Positions 22,751-32,611 are shown, counted from the first letter of the stretch. The stretch: 60,292 nt of DNA from M55B112 sp040903745 (GCA_040903745.1 JBBDUV010000010.1:1-60292); one strand, 5' to 3'. The notes: generated by a model from the letters alone, not told the origin. A program made the numbers and translations.

Positions 22751-24868
22751 ATGCGCAGTATTTATATAATTACAAGTTTGTTTCTGACGCAAATCATTCT
22801 TGCTCAGAATCCTGTAATTCTTACGGATTATATTTCCCGGGAGTCTCTCACCGATTACCAGGTATTCTTTTACCATGATCCGGAATGTGAATTGGACATA
22901 TCTACTGTTTATTCTCCCTTGCGCAACGAATTATTTCAAAGAATTGACTTTAGTAACGAAGAACTTGGCTTAAATAGAATAGAGGCTGGAGACTGCATTT
23001 GGTTTAGGTTTATATTTGATAATCGTGCCCCTAAGAACGTAAGTTTTCATCTTCAGCCTGGGATATTCAGCACATTTGGAGAATTTAGACTCTATCAGCG
23101 GTTCTCCAACGGGATTATCACCATGCGCCAATCGGGGTTTAATGTTAAACCCCTAATGAAAGATGCAAATATCAGCGGATCAGATGACCTTAGGTTTTAC
23201 GTTACCCCGGGAACCATCGACACGCTTTACCTCTGTGCCAGCATGATTGACGAATCTGTGATTTCCGAACTCACCTTCACAGTATCAACGCACGACAATG
23301 TATTAAAAAAGGACAAAGCAAGAAGGGTGATTTTTGGATTTTTCCTTGGGATCATGATCATTATGATCTTCTATAACCTCACAATCTACCTACAGGTTAA
23401 TGAAATCAGTTATCTCTATTACATTCTTTACATTATTGCTTTCATGGCCTTCTTTATAAACAAGGAGGGCTATATATATGAAATAATGTACCAGTTTACC
23501 AGTGAACCAGTTAATACCTTTTTGCTCGAAATTTTCCTGCTCTGTTTTCTCCTTCTGGGCAGGGCATATCTGGACACTAGAAAAAATCTGCACGCCTGGG
23601 ACAGAATACTGAAACTGGCCATTGGTTTTATTGTGGGAGGATTGATTCTTCACCTTGCAATGATCATACTCAGTAATAGAGGATATAAGATCCCATATGT
23701 GCTAACAATCGTTCTGCTTTCGATCAATATAATTTCCGCAAGCGCCTCTTTGTTTCTTGCCATTATGCCAGCTTTTATTCTCAGAAAGAAAAAATTTCCC
23801 CCTGCCAAATATTTCCTCATAGCCAATGTGTTTCTGATATTGGGCGTTATATTAATTGTCTTTTTTAATGACATTATTATAGGAAAGCATGGTTTGGAGA
23901 TAGGTGTTACAATGCAGATCGTAACTTTTTCAGTAGGTTTGGGAGGTAAGATCAATTTGTTAAAACGTGACAGGGAATTGGCCCAGCGAAGAATTATAAG
24001 TCAGCTAAGAGAAAATGCTGCACTTAAGGACCAGGTAAACAGAGAACTAGAAAACAAGGTTAGGGAGAGAACCCGCGAGATAAGATCACAAAAAGATCAG
24101 ATAGAGCGGCAAAACAAAGAGATTAAATACAGTTTCGATTATGCTAAACGTATTCAAAGTACAGTCCTGCCGCCAGAAGATGTATTCGAAAGTCTCTTTG
24201 CAGACCATTTTGTTTTTCTGAAACCGCGCGACATTGTCAGCGGAGACTTTTACTGGATATCCCAAAAGGAGAATAAGACCATTATAACTGCATCCGACTG
24301 TACCGGCCATGGTGTTCCAGGTTCACTCATGAGCATGCTGGGAATTACTATGCTGCATGAAATTGTAAATGAGAAAAACTTTATCCATTCCGATCAGATA
24401 TTAAATGAATTAAGAATCAATATTGCAAGGACACTTAAGCAGGAAGGCAAGCCCGGAGAGCAAAAAGACGGTATGGATATGGCGCTTCTAATATATGACA
24501 GAACATCTGGTGAGCTTGAGTTTTCAGGTGCCAATAATCCCATGTATATCATCAGGAAAAGTGAAATGATTGAATACAAAGGAAACAATATGCCCGTGGC
24601 TTATTATGATAACATGGATAACTTTACAAGACATTCAGTAAAGCTGCAAAAAGATGACAGGGTGTATCTGTTCACCGATGGTTTCCCCGATCAGTTTGGT
24701 GGACCCGAGGGTAAAAAGTTCAAGTATAAGCCATTTAAAGATCTCTTAATTGAAGTGCATCTGCGCCCGATGGACGAACAGCGCCGTATTCTTCAGATGG
24801 TTTTTGATGAGTGGAAAGGGACCCTCGACCAGATTGATGATGTGCTTGTAATGGGTTTGAGGTTTTAA
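22751..24868 (+). CDS. 7TMR-DISM receptor with SpoIIE-type (PP2C) phosphatase domain
   Basis: A 705-residue membrane signalling protein. A signal peptide (cleavage after LAQ, about 19) is followed by an extracellular 7TMR-DISMED2-like beta domain (about 20-170; typical GDCIWFRFIFDNRAPKNVSFHLQPG). Seven membrane helices follow (about 190-395), then a coiled coil (about 405-460, NRELENKVRERTREIRSQKDQ). Last comes a SpoIIE/PP2C phosphatase domain (about 470-705) with metal-binding motifs (RDIVSGDFYWI, SDCTGHGVPGSLMS, VYLFTDGFPDQFGG). Such proteins sense an external ligand and dephosphorylate an anti-sigma-antagonist-type partner. No such partner gene is adjacent. Confidence 0.88.
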   Translation: MRSIYIITSLFLTQIILAQNPVILTDYISRESLTDYQVFFYHDPECELDISTVYSPLRNELFQRIDFSNEELGLNRIEAGDCIWFRFIFDNRAPKNVSFHLQPGIFSTFGEFRLYQRFSNGIITMRQSGFNVKPLMKDANISGSDDLRFYVTPGTIDTLYLCASMIDESVISELTFTVSTHDNVLKKDKARRVIFGFFLGIMIIMIFYNLTIYLQVNEISYLYYILYIIAFMAFFINKEGYIYEIMYQFTSEPVNTFLLEIFLLCFLLLGRAYLDTRKNLHAWDRILKLAIGFIVGGLILHLAMIILSNRGYKIPYVLTIVLLSINIISASASLFLAIMPAFILRKKKFPPAKYFLIANVFLILGVILIVFFNDIIIGKHGLEIGVTMQIVTFSVGLGGKINLLKRDRELAQRRIISQLRENAALKDQVNRELENKVRERTREIRSQKDQIERQNKEIKYSFDYAKRIQSTVLPPEDVFESLFADHFVFLKPRDIVSGDFYWISQKENKTIITASDCTGHGVPGSLMSMLGITMLHEIVNEKNFIHSDQILNELRINIARTLKQEGKPGEQKDGMDMALLIYDRTSGELEFSGANNPMYIIRKSEMIEYKGNNMPVAYYDNMDNFTRHSVKLQKDDRVYLFTDGFPDQFGGPEGKKFKYKPFKDLLIEVHLRPMDEQRRILQMVFDEWKGTLDQIDDVLVMGLRF

Positions 24869-24959
24869 GGTACATAGTCGACAGAAATAAATTAACTTAT
24901 TTAATCTCGCCTTTTTTTTATTTTCTTTGTACACTGTTTAAAATAAATTCAATAAATCC

Positions 24960-26435
24960 ATGGCAAAGGTATTAACAAGCAAAGAGGAAAACTATTCCCA
25001 ATGGTATAACGACTTGGTTATAAAGGCAGGGCTGGCAGAAAACTCCGCAGTGCGCGGCTGTATGGTCATCAAACCCTACGGATATGCCATTTGGGAAAAA
25101 ATGCGGGATCAACTCGACCGGATGTTCAAGGCCACCGGCCATGAAAATGCATACTTTCCGCTATTTATACCCAAATCATTTTTCAGCAAAGAGGCCAACC
25201 ATGTTGAAGGTTTTGCCAAGGAATGTGCTATAGTAACGCACTACAGATTAAAAAAAGATGATAAGAACGGCGGCGTAGAGGTCGATCCTGATGCAGCGCT
25301 GGAGGAAGAATTGATTATTCGCCCTACATCAGAAACCATCATCTGGAATACCTATAAGAATTGGATTCAATCTTACCGCGATCTACCACTTTTGATTAAT
25401 CAGTGGGCCAATGTTGTGCGATGGGAGATGCGGACAAGATTATTCCTGAGAACCGCAGAATTTCTATGGCAAGAGGGGCATACGGCACATGAAACCAAAC
25501 AAGAGGCCATTGAAGAGGCAGAACGAATGGTAAATGTATATGCAGAGTTTGCTGAAAAATATATGGCTTTACCTGTACTAATAGGACTTAAAAGCGAAGC
25601 TGAAAGATTTGCCGGTGCTGTTGAAACATATTGTATTGAAGCGCTGATGCAGGATGGGAAAGCACTCCAGGCCGGTACCTCCCATTTTTTGGGCCAGAAT
25701 TTCGCAAAGGCTTTCGATGTACAGTTCACCAGCAAGGAGGGAAAACTGGAATATGTTTGGGCTACATCATGGGGAGTATCCACAAGACTTATTGGAGCAC
25801 TTGTGATGGCCCATTCAGATAACAACGGGTTGGTGCTTCCTCCCAAACTTGCCCCTACACAGGTGGTTATCATTCCGATCTATAAAGGTCCGGAACAACT
25901 TGATGGCATAAGCGAGACAGCAAACCACATAAAAAAACAGCTTGAAGATAAGGGTATTTCTGTAAAATTTGACAACCGTGACACCCACAAACCCGGGTGG
26001 AAATTTGCTGAATATGAACTCAAAGGTGTGCCTGTCAGATTGGCGATCGGACCGAGAGATTTAGAGAATAATACGATTGAGCTTGCCCGCAGGGATACAC
26101 TTGAAAAATCGGTAATGCCCCAGGAAGGAATTACCGGCTATATTGAAACGTTGTTGGATGAGATTCAGCAGAATATTTACAATAAAGCACTGGATTTCAG
26201 GACAGCCAATACCTGTACCGCTTATAAATGGGAGGAATTTGTTGATATTATTGAAAACAAGGGCGGATTTGTTTATGCACATTGGGATGGTACAATAGAC
26301 ACAGAAAATAAGATCAAGGAGCTCACGAAAGCAACAATCAGACTGATTCCGATGGGCGATGAGAAAGAGAAAGGCAAATGCATCTACTCAGGAAAAGAAT
26401 CGCATCGAAAGGCTCTTTTTGCCAGGGCATACTAA
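24960..26435 (+). CDS. proS: Proline--tRNA ligase, archaeal/eukaryote-like type
   Basis: Charges tRNA-Pro. The 491 residues match the short ProS type 3 (archaeal/eukaryotic) rather than the longer bacterial type with a YbaK-like insertion. Class II motif 2 (VVRWEMRTRLFLRTAEFLWQEGHTAH) and motif 3 (GVSTRLIGALVMAHSDNNGLVLPPKLAPTQVVIIPI) are present. An anticodon-binding domain follows (about 300-400), then a C-terminal zinc-domain-like extension ending in the aromatic tail FARAY. No editing domain is seen. It stands alone between the phosphatase gene and a peroxiredoxin remnant. Confidence 0.97.
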   Translation: MAKVLTSKEENYSQWYNDLVIKAGLAENSAVRGCMVIKPYGYAIWEKMRDQLDRMFKATGHENAYFPLFIPKSFFSKEANHVEGFAKECAIVTHYRLKKDDKNGGVEVDPDAALEEELIIRPTSETIIWNTYKNWIQSYRDLPLLINQWANVVRWEMRTRLFLRTAEFLWQEGHTAHETKQEAIEEAERMVNVYAEFAEKYMALPVLIGLKSEAERFAGAVETYCIEALMQDGKALQAGTSHFLGQNFAKAFDVQFTSKEGKLEYVWATSWGVSTRLIGALVMAHSDNNGLVLPPKLAPTQVVIIPIYKGPEQLDGISETANHIKKQLEDKGISVKFDNRDTHKPGWKFAEYELKGVPVRLAIGPRDLENNTIELARRDTLEKSVMPQEGITGYIETLLDEIQQNIYNKALDFRTANTCTAYKWEEFVDIIENKGGFVYAHWDGTIDTENKIKELTKATIRLIPMGDEKEKGKCIYSGKESHRKALFARAY

Positions 26436-26539
26436 AAATAGTTTAATTATTATATGAACTACTTAAGAGAATATTTGTCACTTTCTTAGTGAATAAAAAC
26501 CAATAGTTTAATAACATAAAAAAAGGAATTATAGCAGTA

Positions 26540-26668
26540 TTAATCGGAAAAGATGCACCTTTTTTTAAAGCTTCTGCAGTAATAAACGGCGGTATCAAGG
26601 GAGTAAATTAGCCGCTTATTGCAAATCAGTCTAAAACAATTTCCGAAAACTTAATGTTTTTGCGGGGC
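26540..26668 (+). pseudogene. Internally deleted peroxiredoxin (AhpC/2-Cys Prx) remnant
   Basis: One frame without a start codon reads LIGKDAPFFKASAVINGG, nearly the N-terminus of an AhpC-type peroxiredoxin. It runs directly into IKGVN, a TAG stop (26609-26611), then PLIANQSKTISEN, which matches the later peroxiredoxin segment GGIKGVNYPLIADQTKTIS. The catalytic Cys region between these parts is missing, as if a deletion joined two GG sites. The stop falls where intact proteins have Tyr. The frame is lost after about 26668. It cannot encode an active enzyme. Confidence 0.72.
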
Positions 26669-26723
26669 TGTTTTTTTATATCAAACTCATTCCTTGTCTG
26701 AAAAATCTTAACTTTCGGAAGCT

Positions 26724-28064
26724 ATGACCGGAAGATTTAAATTATTTATTGACCAACATGGTCTTTGCACAGACCAGCAAAGAATTATGCTTGCCGTTAG
26801 TGGCGGAATTGATTCGGTTGTGATGACCGATCTATTTTGTACTAACGGTTATAATTGCAGTGTTCTTCATTGCAATTTTGGACTACGCGGAGAGGAATCT
26901 GAAGGTGATGAGGCTTATGTCAGGTCACTGGCTGCACGTTATGATCTGCCGGTATATGTAAAAAAATTCAAATCTAAAGAGTATGCTGAAGAGAATGGAA
27001 TATCAATTCAGATGGCAGCACGTGAACTTCGGTATAGGTGGTTTGATGATATCTCACAGGAATTGAATGTGAAGGTTATTGCTACTGCGCATAATTTGAA
27101 TGATTCCGTGGAGACAGTATTGCTAAATCTCTGTCGCGGTACCGGAATTAAAGGGCTAACCGGCATTCCCCCGGTAAACGGAAAATACATCCGGCCTTTA
27201 CTCTTTGCCACCAGAAAAGAGATACTGGGTTACGGACGAATACACCACCTGCAATACAGGGAGGATTCTTCAAATGCAAGTAAAAAGTATCACCGCAATA
27301 AGCTGAGACACGATATAATACCAGTTTTCGAAGGTATCAACCCCTCCTTTATTCGCACCATGGGTGAAAATATCGGCCGCTTTTCCGAATCCCATGCCAT
27401 ATACAGTGAACAGGTGCTGAAAAAACGAAACGAAATTTGTATTAAAAAGGAGAATCATATAGAAGTAAATATTAGAGCGATCAAAGAGCTCCGTCCGATC
27501 GGATCATGGCTGTATGAATTATTTTCAGAATTCGAATTTTCAACTGAACAGTGTCTCAACATAGAAAACATACTTGACTCAGAGTCAGGAAAACAATTTA
27601 TCTCTCCGACCCACAGACTTTTTAGAGACAGGGAGAAATTTCTTATCTGCAAGATAGAGGATACTGCTTTTGAACGGTACTATATTGATTCCCCCGAAAG
27701 TGAAGCAGCATTACCCTTTTCCATGGATATTGAAGTACTGGACCGTTCAAGTCTGGAAAGTTTTCCAGATTCGGAAAATATTGCCTGCCTGGATTTGGAA
27801 AAACTGAATTTTCCCTTGATTCTGAGAAGATGGCAACATGGCGACTACTTTTTCCCCTTGGGAATGGAACAGATGAAGAAAGTAAGCGATTTCTATATTG
27901 ATAATAAGATCCCGGTGCCATTAAAAAAAACAACCTGGTTATTAACCAGTGGGAAAAAAATTGTTTGGATTGTTGGCTTGAGGATCGACAACCGATTTAA
28001 GATCACTGAAACGACTCAAAAAATACTCAGGCTACATTATTATGATCAGACACAGCCGATATAA
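26724..28064 (+). CDS. tilS: tRNA(Ile)-lysidine synthetase
   Basis: Modifies C34 of tRNA-Ile(CAU) to lysidine so that it reads AUA; essential in most bacteria. The N-terminal ATP-pyrophosphatase domain has the PP-loop AVSGGIDS (residues 24-31), LHCNFGLRGEESEGDEAYV, and TAHNLNDSVETVLLNLCRGTGIKGLTGIPP. A C-terminal tRNA-binding domain follows (RRWQHGDYFFPLGM and KKIVWIVGLRIDNRFKITETT). The 446-residue length is normal. The promoter is unclear; TAACTTTC just upstream is a one-mismatch -7 box. It converges with tyrA, 4 bases apart. Confidence 0.95.
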   Translation: MTGRFKLFIDQHGLCTDQQRIMLAVSGGIDSVVMTDLFCTNGYNCSVLHCNFGLRGEESEGDEAYVRSLAARYDLPVYVKKFKSKEYAEENGISIQMAARELRYRWFDDISQELNVKVIATAHNLNDSVETVLLNLCRGTGIKGLTGIPPVNGKYIRPLLFATRKEILGYGRIHHLQYREDSSNASKKYHRNKLRHDIIPVFEGINPSFIRTMGENIGRFSESHAIYSEQVLKKRNEICIKKENHIEVNIRAIKELRPIGSWLYELFSEFEFSTEQCLNIENILDSESGKQFISPTHRLFRDREKFLICKIEDTAFERYYIDSPESEAALPFSMDIEVLDRSSLESFPDSENIACLDLEKLNFPLILRRWQHGDYFFPLGMEQMKKVSDFYIDNKIPVPLKKTTWLLTSGKKIVWIVGLRIDNRFKITETTQKILRLHYYDQTQPI

Positions 28065-28068
28065 TCTA

Positions 28069-28851
28069 TTATGATTTAATCCCGATGTTTTTTCTTAACT
28101 CATTGAATAGCTCGTTGAAGGGCTCCTGATCACCGGCTTTGATTAACTCAATAAGTTGATTAAGCTTATCACGGACATTTTCAACTTGTTTCAGACTATA
28201 GGGACTCATTAAGATTTCTGACAGCAGGTAGTTATCTTCAGAGAGAAGTCCTTTTGCAATTTCATTGTGTTTACGAAAGGTAGTTCCTGGGGCATCTTGT
28301 TTTTTCATGCATGAAGCAAAAACCAATGATGAAGAGAACGGAAGCGAAAGCGAATAGGCAATGGTCTGGTCGTGCTCATCAAAAGAAAAGTCATATATAT
28401 TGATATTCAATTCTTCGTATAAACGTCGAAAAAATTTAGCTCCTTCCGAATCTGATTCATCTATTATAATGGCATTTTCATTCCTCAGATTCCTTATATC
28501 TCCGAATGTGGGCCCGAACATGGGATGTGTTGAGACAAAGCGGTGTCCTGCATCCCTGTAAAAATCAGAAAGCCCCCTCTTAACTGATGTAATATCGGCC
28601 AGGATACAATCCCTGGAAACATAGGGCAAAATTTCTCTGAATACAGGAATGGTTTTTTCAAGATTCACTGCATTAATAACCATATCTGGCATGAAATCAT
28701 GAATATCTTCAAGGTACATAAACTTTCTCGAATTGAAGAAATATTTCAATTTACTTCGATCAGCATCATAGATTCCCACCTCATAGTCCAGACAGAGAGA
28801 CTCAACAAGCCATGAACCCATATTACCAGCACCAACAATTGCTATTCTCAT
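28069..28851 (-). CDS. tyrA: Prephenate dehydrogenase
   Basis: Oxidatively decarboxylates prephenate to 4-hydroxyphenylpyruvate, the tyrosine branch. At 260 residues it is a compact form without a regulatory ACT domain. It has the NAD-binding motif GAGNMGSW (7-14), the conserved STHPMFGPTFG (about 110-120) and the helical dimerisation domain. It is the last gene of the aromatic operon, three bases after aroC. Possible alternative: arogenate dehydrogenase; the two cannot be told apart here. Confidence 0.88.
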   Translation of the reverse strand: MRIAIVGAGNMGSWLVESLCLDYEVGIYDADRSKLKYFFNSRKFMYLEDIHDFMPDMVINAVNLEKTIPVFREILPYVSRDCILADITSVKRGLSDFYRDAGHRFVSTHPMFGPTFGDIRNLRNENAIIIDESDSEGAKFFRRLYEELNINIYDFSFDEHDQTIAYSLSLPFSSSLVFASCMKKQDAPGTTFRKHNEIAKGLLSEDNYLLSEILMSPYSLKQVENVRDKLNQLIELIKAGDQEPFNELFNELRKNIGIKS

Positions 28852-28853
28852 AT

Positions 28854-29864
28854 CTATATAATTGAATCTTTTGGATTAAAAACTCTTTCTATTTTTTGGG
28901 CCTGAAGCATCAGATCAGCAGTGGCGAGAGCAGTTGCTGCCTCCAATACCACGGGGACACGCAGTGCAATACAGGTGTCATGACGCCCCTCTACGCTGAG
29001 TTCCTGAATTTCATTGGTCACAAAATTCATTGTACGCTGCGTCTTATGGGTACTTGATGTCGGTTTTACAACAACCCTGAATACCACTTCGTTTCCGTTG
29101 GTAAGACCACCATTAATACCGCCAGCATGATTTGTTTCGGTTTTTCCACTTATACTGATATAATTGTCATTATGCTCACTTCCCTTCATTTTTGCTGCTG
29201 CAAAACCTGTACCAAATTCAATGCCTTTGATTGCCGGAATGGAAAAAACCATGTGACTTATTATTGCTTCAAATGAATCGAAAAAAGGCTCTCCTAACCC
29301 TGAAGGAATATTGGATATTCTGCATTCGACAATACCTCCGATAGAATCCTGTTCCTCCACAGCATTCTTTACAGCTGATTCAATATCCGTACTACCTCCG
29401 ACTTCAAGGATTGAGGCATGAACAACAGCCGGGGCAATCAGTTTTTTCGCAATTGCTCCAGCTGCAACAATCCCAGTAGTGAGACGACCCGAAAAATGGC
29501 CTCCCCCCCTGTAGTCTTCGTACCCTCCGTATTTTCGAAAAGCAGTAAAGTCAGCATGTCCAGGCCTTGGTGTTTTACGTAGTTCAGTGTAATCACGTGA
29601 ACGGGTATTTCTGTTTTCTATCTGAATAAGAAGTGGAGCACCGGTTGTAAATCCATTAAATACCCCGGATTTTATTAAAGGAATATCGTCCTCTTTTCTT
29701 GGTGTGGTACCTGTAGCTCCGCTCTTACGGCGCTCCAGATCAGCCATAAGGTCCTCCTCCCTTAGTTCGATACCTGAGGGAACACCATCAAGCAAGATTC
29801 CGACAAGTTTACCGTGAGATTCTCCAAAAATGCTAACTCTGAATAGTTTGCCAAATATATTCAT
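28854..29864 (-). CDS. aroC: Chorismate synthase
   Basis: Final shikimate-pathway step, EPSP to chorismate, using reduced FMN. 336 residues, slightly short but complete. Visible signatures are GESHGKLVGILLDGVPSG near the N-terminus, RPGHADFTAFRKYGGYEDYRGGGHFSGRLTTGIVAAGAIAKKL, GGINGGLTNGNEVVFRV, and VEGRHDTCIALRVPVVLEA toward the end. Its start overlaps the end of aroD by four bases. Confidence 0.97.
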   Translation of the reverse strand: MNIFGKLFRVSIFGESHGKLVGILLDGVPSGIELREEDLMADLERRKSGATGTTPRKEDDIPLIKSGVFNGFTTGAPLLIQIENRNTRSRDYTELRKTPRPGHADFTAFRKYGGYEDYRGGGHFSGRLTTGIVAAGAIAKKLIAPAVVHASILEVGGSTDIESAVKNAVEEQDSIGGIVECRISNIPSGLGEPFFDSFEAIISHMVFSIPAIKGIEFGTGFAAAKMKGSEHNDNYISISGKTETNHAGGINGGLTNGNEVVFRVVVKPTSSTHKTQRTMNFVTNEIQELSVEGRHDTCIALRVPVVLEAATALATADLMLQAQKIERVFNPKDSII

Positions 29865-30496
29865 CGATCGTGTAATTTTTTTTGTAGCATGAGCAATTCA
29901 TTATAGGATAATTGTCCTGGTGCAGTTTCTTCCTCATCTGAAAGCGCCGCAAATGAGAACTCCGCTCCCAGATCCAATGCTGCAAGACGGGTAATCCTTC
30001 CTTTGTCTCCCATACCCAGCACAATTTTCCGGCCCGCCTCATCATAAAGTGCAAGTAACCTTGCATTGTCTCTTTTATTATTGACGGCGCATGCAATTTT
30101 TGCAATGTCCGCTCCGGCAGAATAACACGATTTTAGAATCTCATGCAACTTTTCGCGGACCGGTGTTTCAGTCAAATTATGATATGATATAATTAGATGG
30201 GTTTTTCTCTGTTTTGCATAGGAGGATATCTCCCGGATAAAATCGTGGGATGACTCAATCTCAATATCAACGTAAACAGCACCAATATCTATGGCCTGCT
30301 TTAGTATTTCCATCCGTTGCATATCCGAATAATGACCCGGACGGCAGGTAGCTACCTGAAGAATGCTTTGATTCAGCTTGTCAACTACTTGATCCGGTTG
30401 CTTTCTTATCAAGTCATATCTGATCTCGACCAAAGATGGCTGCAAAGCGTTAACTTCCCGAATCAGGTTCATTTTACCTATACTAATACAGATCAT
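29861..30496 (-). CDS. aroD: 3-dehydroquinate dehydratase, type I
   Basis: Dehydrates 3-dehydroquinate to 3-dehydroshikimate by a Schiff-base mechanism. The 211-residue barrel shows type I features: EIRYDLI near residue 24, VDIEIES, the catalytic His in ISYHNLTETP, the Schiff-base Lys in DIAKIACAVNN, and the closing GQLSYNELL. It overlaps aroB by 14 bases and aroC by four, so translation is probably coupled across the three genes. Confidence 0.9.
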   Translation of the reverse strand: MICISIGKMNLIREVNALQPSLVEIRYDLIRKQPDQVVDKLNQSILQVATCRPGHYSDMQRMEILKQAIDIGAVYVDIEIESSHDFIREISSYAKQRKTHLIISYHNLTETPVREKLHEILKSCYSAGADIAKIACAVNNKRDNARLLALYDEAGRKIVLGMGDKGRITRLAALDLGAEFSFAALSDEEETAPGQLSYNELLMLQKKLHDR

Positions 30497-31511
30497 GAAT
30501 CGCAGCTCTTAGTGAATTAAGTTCCATCCTATAAATAAAAGCCTCTCCTATACTCCTCAGTAGGATAAAATGGATCTGATCTCCGGTTCTTTTCTTGTCT
30601 TTCAGGAGGGTTTCGTATAGATCAGTGGGTAAAAGGTCTGTTTTCACGGGTAATCCAACTGCGACGATTATCTTCTCAAGTTTTGCTAACTCTGCCGGAT
30701 CTAGAAACCCCATATTACAGGATAACCGCGCCGCCAACACCATCCCAATGGCAACAGCTTCTCCATGCATCATTCCTGTGAGTTTTTCTATAGCATGTCC
30801 CAGTGTATGACCGAAATTCAATAATTTACGCTCACCCTGTTCGTTAACATCTGCCTGGACGATGTCAGCTTTTATTGCTACTGAACTTGTAACGATTGCT
30901 TCAAGAGCAACCGGATTTCGTTTCAGAATCTCATCAAGATGAACTTCAATATAATCAAAAAGTTTAAGATCCCTGATGGCTGCATACTTAATCACTTCTG
31001 AAAATCCTGAAGTCAATTCTCTCTGGTCAAGCGTATCCAGAAGTTCCATATCGCACCACACGAATTTAGGCTGTCTGAATACCCCCACCATATTCTTGTA
31101 ACCATCAAGATTTACACCATTTTTTCCACCGATACTCGCATCAACCTGACCCAGCAATGTAGAAGAAATGAACCCGAAATCAATTCCACGCATAAATACT
31201 GATGCCACAAATCCAGCCAGGTCAGTAACCAGTCCGCCTCCCACCCCAACAAGAAACGAGGTCCGGTCTGCCTCCATAAAGACCATTTTTCTCAGAATCT
31301 CTTCAGTGAAAGAGAGGGTTTTTTGTTTCTCGCCAGATGGAACAAGCAGACAACTCATTCCTTCAAACCTGGACGTGTGCAACCTGTGAACATTCTCATC
31401 TACAAGAAAAACCAATCTTTTACCATTTATCGATTCAAGATTTTGAAAAAGATTTCTTCCTATCTGAATAGTAGTAACATGTCCATCAATATTTAAAGAT
31501 ATTTCATGCAT
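30483..31511 (-). CDS. aroB: 3-dehydroquinate synthase
   Basis: Converts DAHP to 3-dehydroquinate with NAD and a divalent metal. The 342 residues show the family pattern: PSGEQKKTLSFTEEILRKM, GVGGGLVTDLAGFVASVFMRGIDFGFISSTLLGQVDASIGGKNGVNLDGYKNMVG, and the metal-site histidines in NFGHTLGHAIEKLTGMMHGEAVAIGM. It lies five bases after the DAHP synthase gene. Confidence 0.96.
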   Translation of the reverse strand: MHEISLNIDGHVTTIQIGRNLFQNLESINGKRLVFLVDENVHRLHTSRFEGMSCLLVPSGEKQKTLSFTEEILRKMVFMEADRTSFLVGVGGGLVTDLAGFVASVFMRGIDFGFISSTLLGQVDASIGGKNGVNLDGYKNMVGVFRQPKFVWCDMELLDTLDQRELTSGFSEVIKYAAIRDLKLFDYIEVHLDEILKRNPVALEAIVTSSVAIKADIVQADVNEQGERKLLNFGHTLGHAIEKLTGMMHGEAVAIGMVLAARLSCNMGFLDPAELAKLEKIIVAVGLPVKTDLLPTDLYETLLKDKKRTGDQIHFILLRSIGEAFIYRMELNSLRAAIHDLY

Positions 31512-31516
31512 GAATA

Positions 31517-32611
31517 TTATTCCTCATTCATGATTCTTGTCTGTTTATTAATTGATTCCTGGTGAATTGCCCTGAAAATCTTATTGATAAAATCTTCACT
31601 TAGTCCTTTTCTCTCACCGAGTATCAATCTGTTTCTAAGCATATCGTCCCATCGCTTATTCTGCAAGATAGTGATATTATTCTCTCTTTTATAGCTTCCT
31701 ATTCGCTCAACCACTTTCATTCGCTCTTCAATCAGACCGATGAGCTTGTCATCAAGTTTGTCGATACTATCCCGCAATTCAGCCAGTGTAAGCATCAGTT
31801 CCTCATCGATATCCGGATCCCTCAGAATGAGTCGATTCAATATAATTTGAAGGGCTTTAGGGGTCAGTTGCTGTTTTGCGTCACTCCAGGCCTTGTCAGG
31901 ATTAATATGCGTTTCGATGATCAATCCATCAAAATTGAGATCCATTGCCTTCTGACTGATGTCAAAAATCAGTTCGCGGTTTCCGCAAATATGGCTGGGA
32001 TCCGTGATTATCGGAAGCTGGGGAATTCTTCTTCTTAGCTCAATCGCAACCTGCCAGTGGGGTGCATTCCTGTAAATTGTTTTGTCGTAACTGGAAAACC
32101 CCCGGTGTATGGCTGCAATTTGATCAATACCAGCCTGGTTGATTCTTTCAATCGCCCCAATCCACAGATCAACATCAGGATTCACAGGATTTTTAACAAA
32201 AACCGGCATTTTAACTCCTTTAAGACTATCGGCGATCTCCTGTACGGCAAATGGGTTTGCAGAAGTCCTTGCACCAATCCAGATAATATCTATTCCATAC
32301 TTCAAAGCTTCATAGACATGCTTTACGTTGGCTACTTCAGTCGAGACAAGCATGCCGGTCTCCTTTTTCACCTCCTGTAACCATGGCAATCCCACAGAAC
32401 CAACCCCTTCAAAGGCATTTGGTCTTGTTCTTGGCTTCCAGATGCCCGCGCGAAAAACAGGGACCCCCAGCGCAGCGATTTCCTTTGCGGTGACTAGTAC
32501 CTGTTCTTCAGATTCTGCACTGCAGGGTCCTGCCATTATTAACGGCCTTTTTGTTCCAATACCTTCTATATTTAAAGGTTTTAAATCAACTTCTATCACC
32601 ATAATATTCAA
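31517..32611 (-). CDS. Bifunctional DAHP synthase / chorismate mutase
   Basis: Fuses the first shikimate-pathway step (PEP + erythrose-4-phosphate to DAHP) to chorismate mutase, which makes prephenate. Residues about 10-255 are a type I-beta DAHP synthase (AGPCSAESEEQ, FRAGIWKPRTRPNAFEGVG, WIGARTSANPF, DPSHICGNRE, GLIIETHINPDKAWSDAKQQL). Residues about 265-350 are an AroQ-type chorismate mutase (LRDSIDKLDDKLIGLIEERMKVVERIGSYKRENNI). No ACT domain is seen; in such fusions the mutase part can act as the feedback sensor. It is the second gene of the operon, three bases after pheA. The true start may be the Met three codons in. Confidence 0.95.
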   Translation of the reverse strand: MNIMVIEVDLKPLNIEGIGTKRPLIMAGPCSAESEEQVLVTAKEIAALGVPVFRAGIWKPRTRPNAFEGVGSVGLPWLQEVKKETGMLVSTEVANVKHVYEALKYGIDIIWIGARTSANPFAVQEIADSLKGVKMPVFVKNPVNPDVDLWIGAIERINQAGIDQIAAIHRGFSSYDKTIYRNAPHWQVAIELRRRIPQLPIITDPSHICGNRELIFDISQKAMDLNFDGLIIETHINPDKAWSDAKQQLTPKALQIILNRLILRDPDIDEELMLTLAELRDSIDKLDDKLIGLIEERMKVVERIGSYKRENNITILQNKRWDDMLRNRLILGERKGLSEDFINKIFRAIHQESINKQTRIMNEE

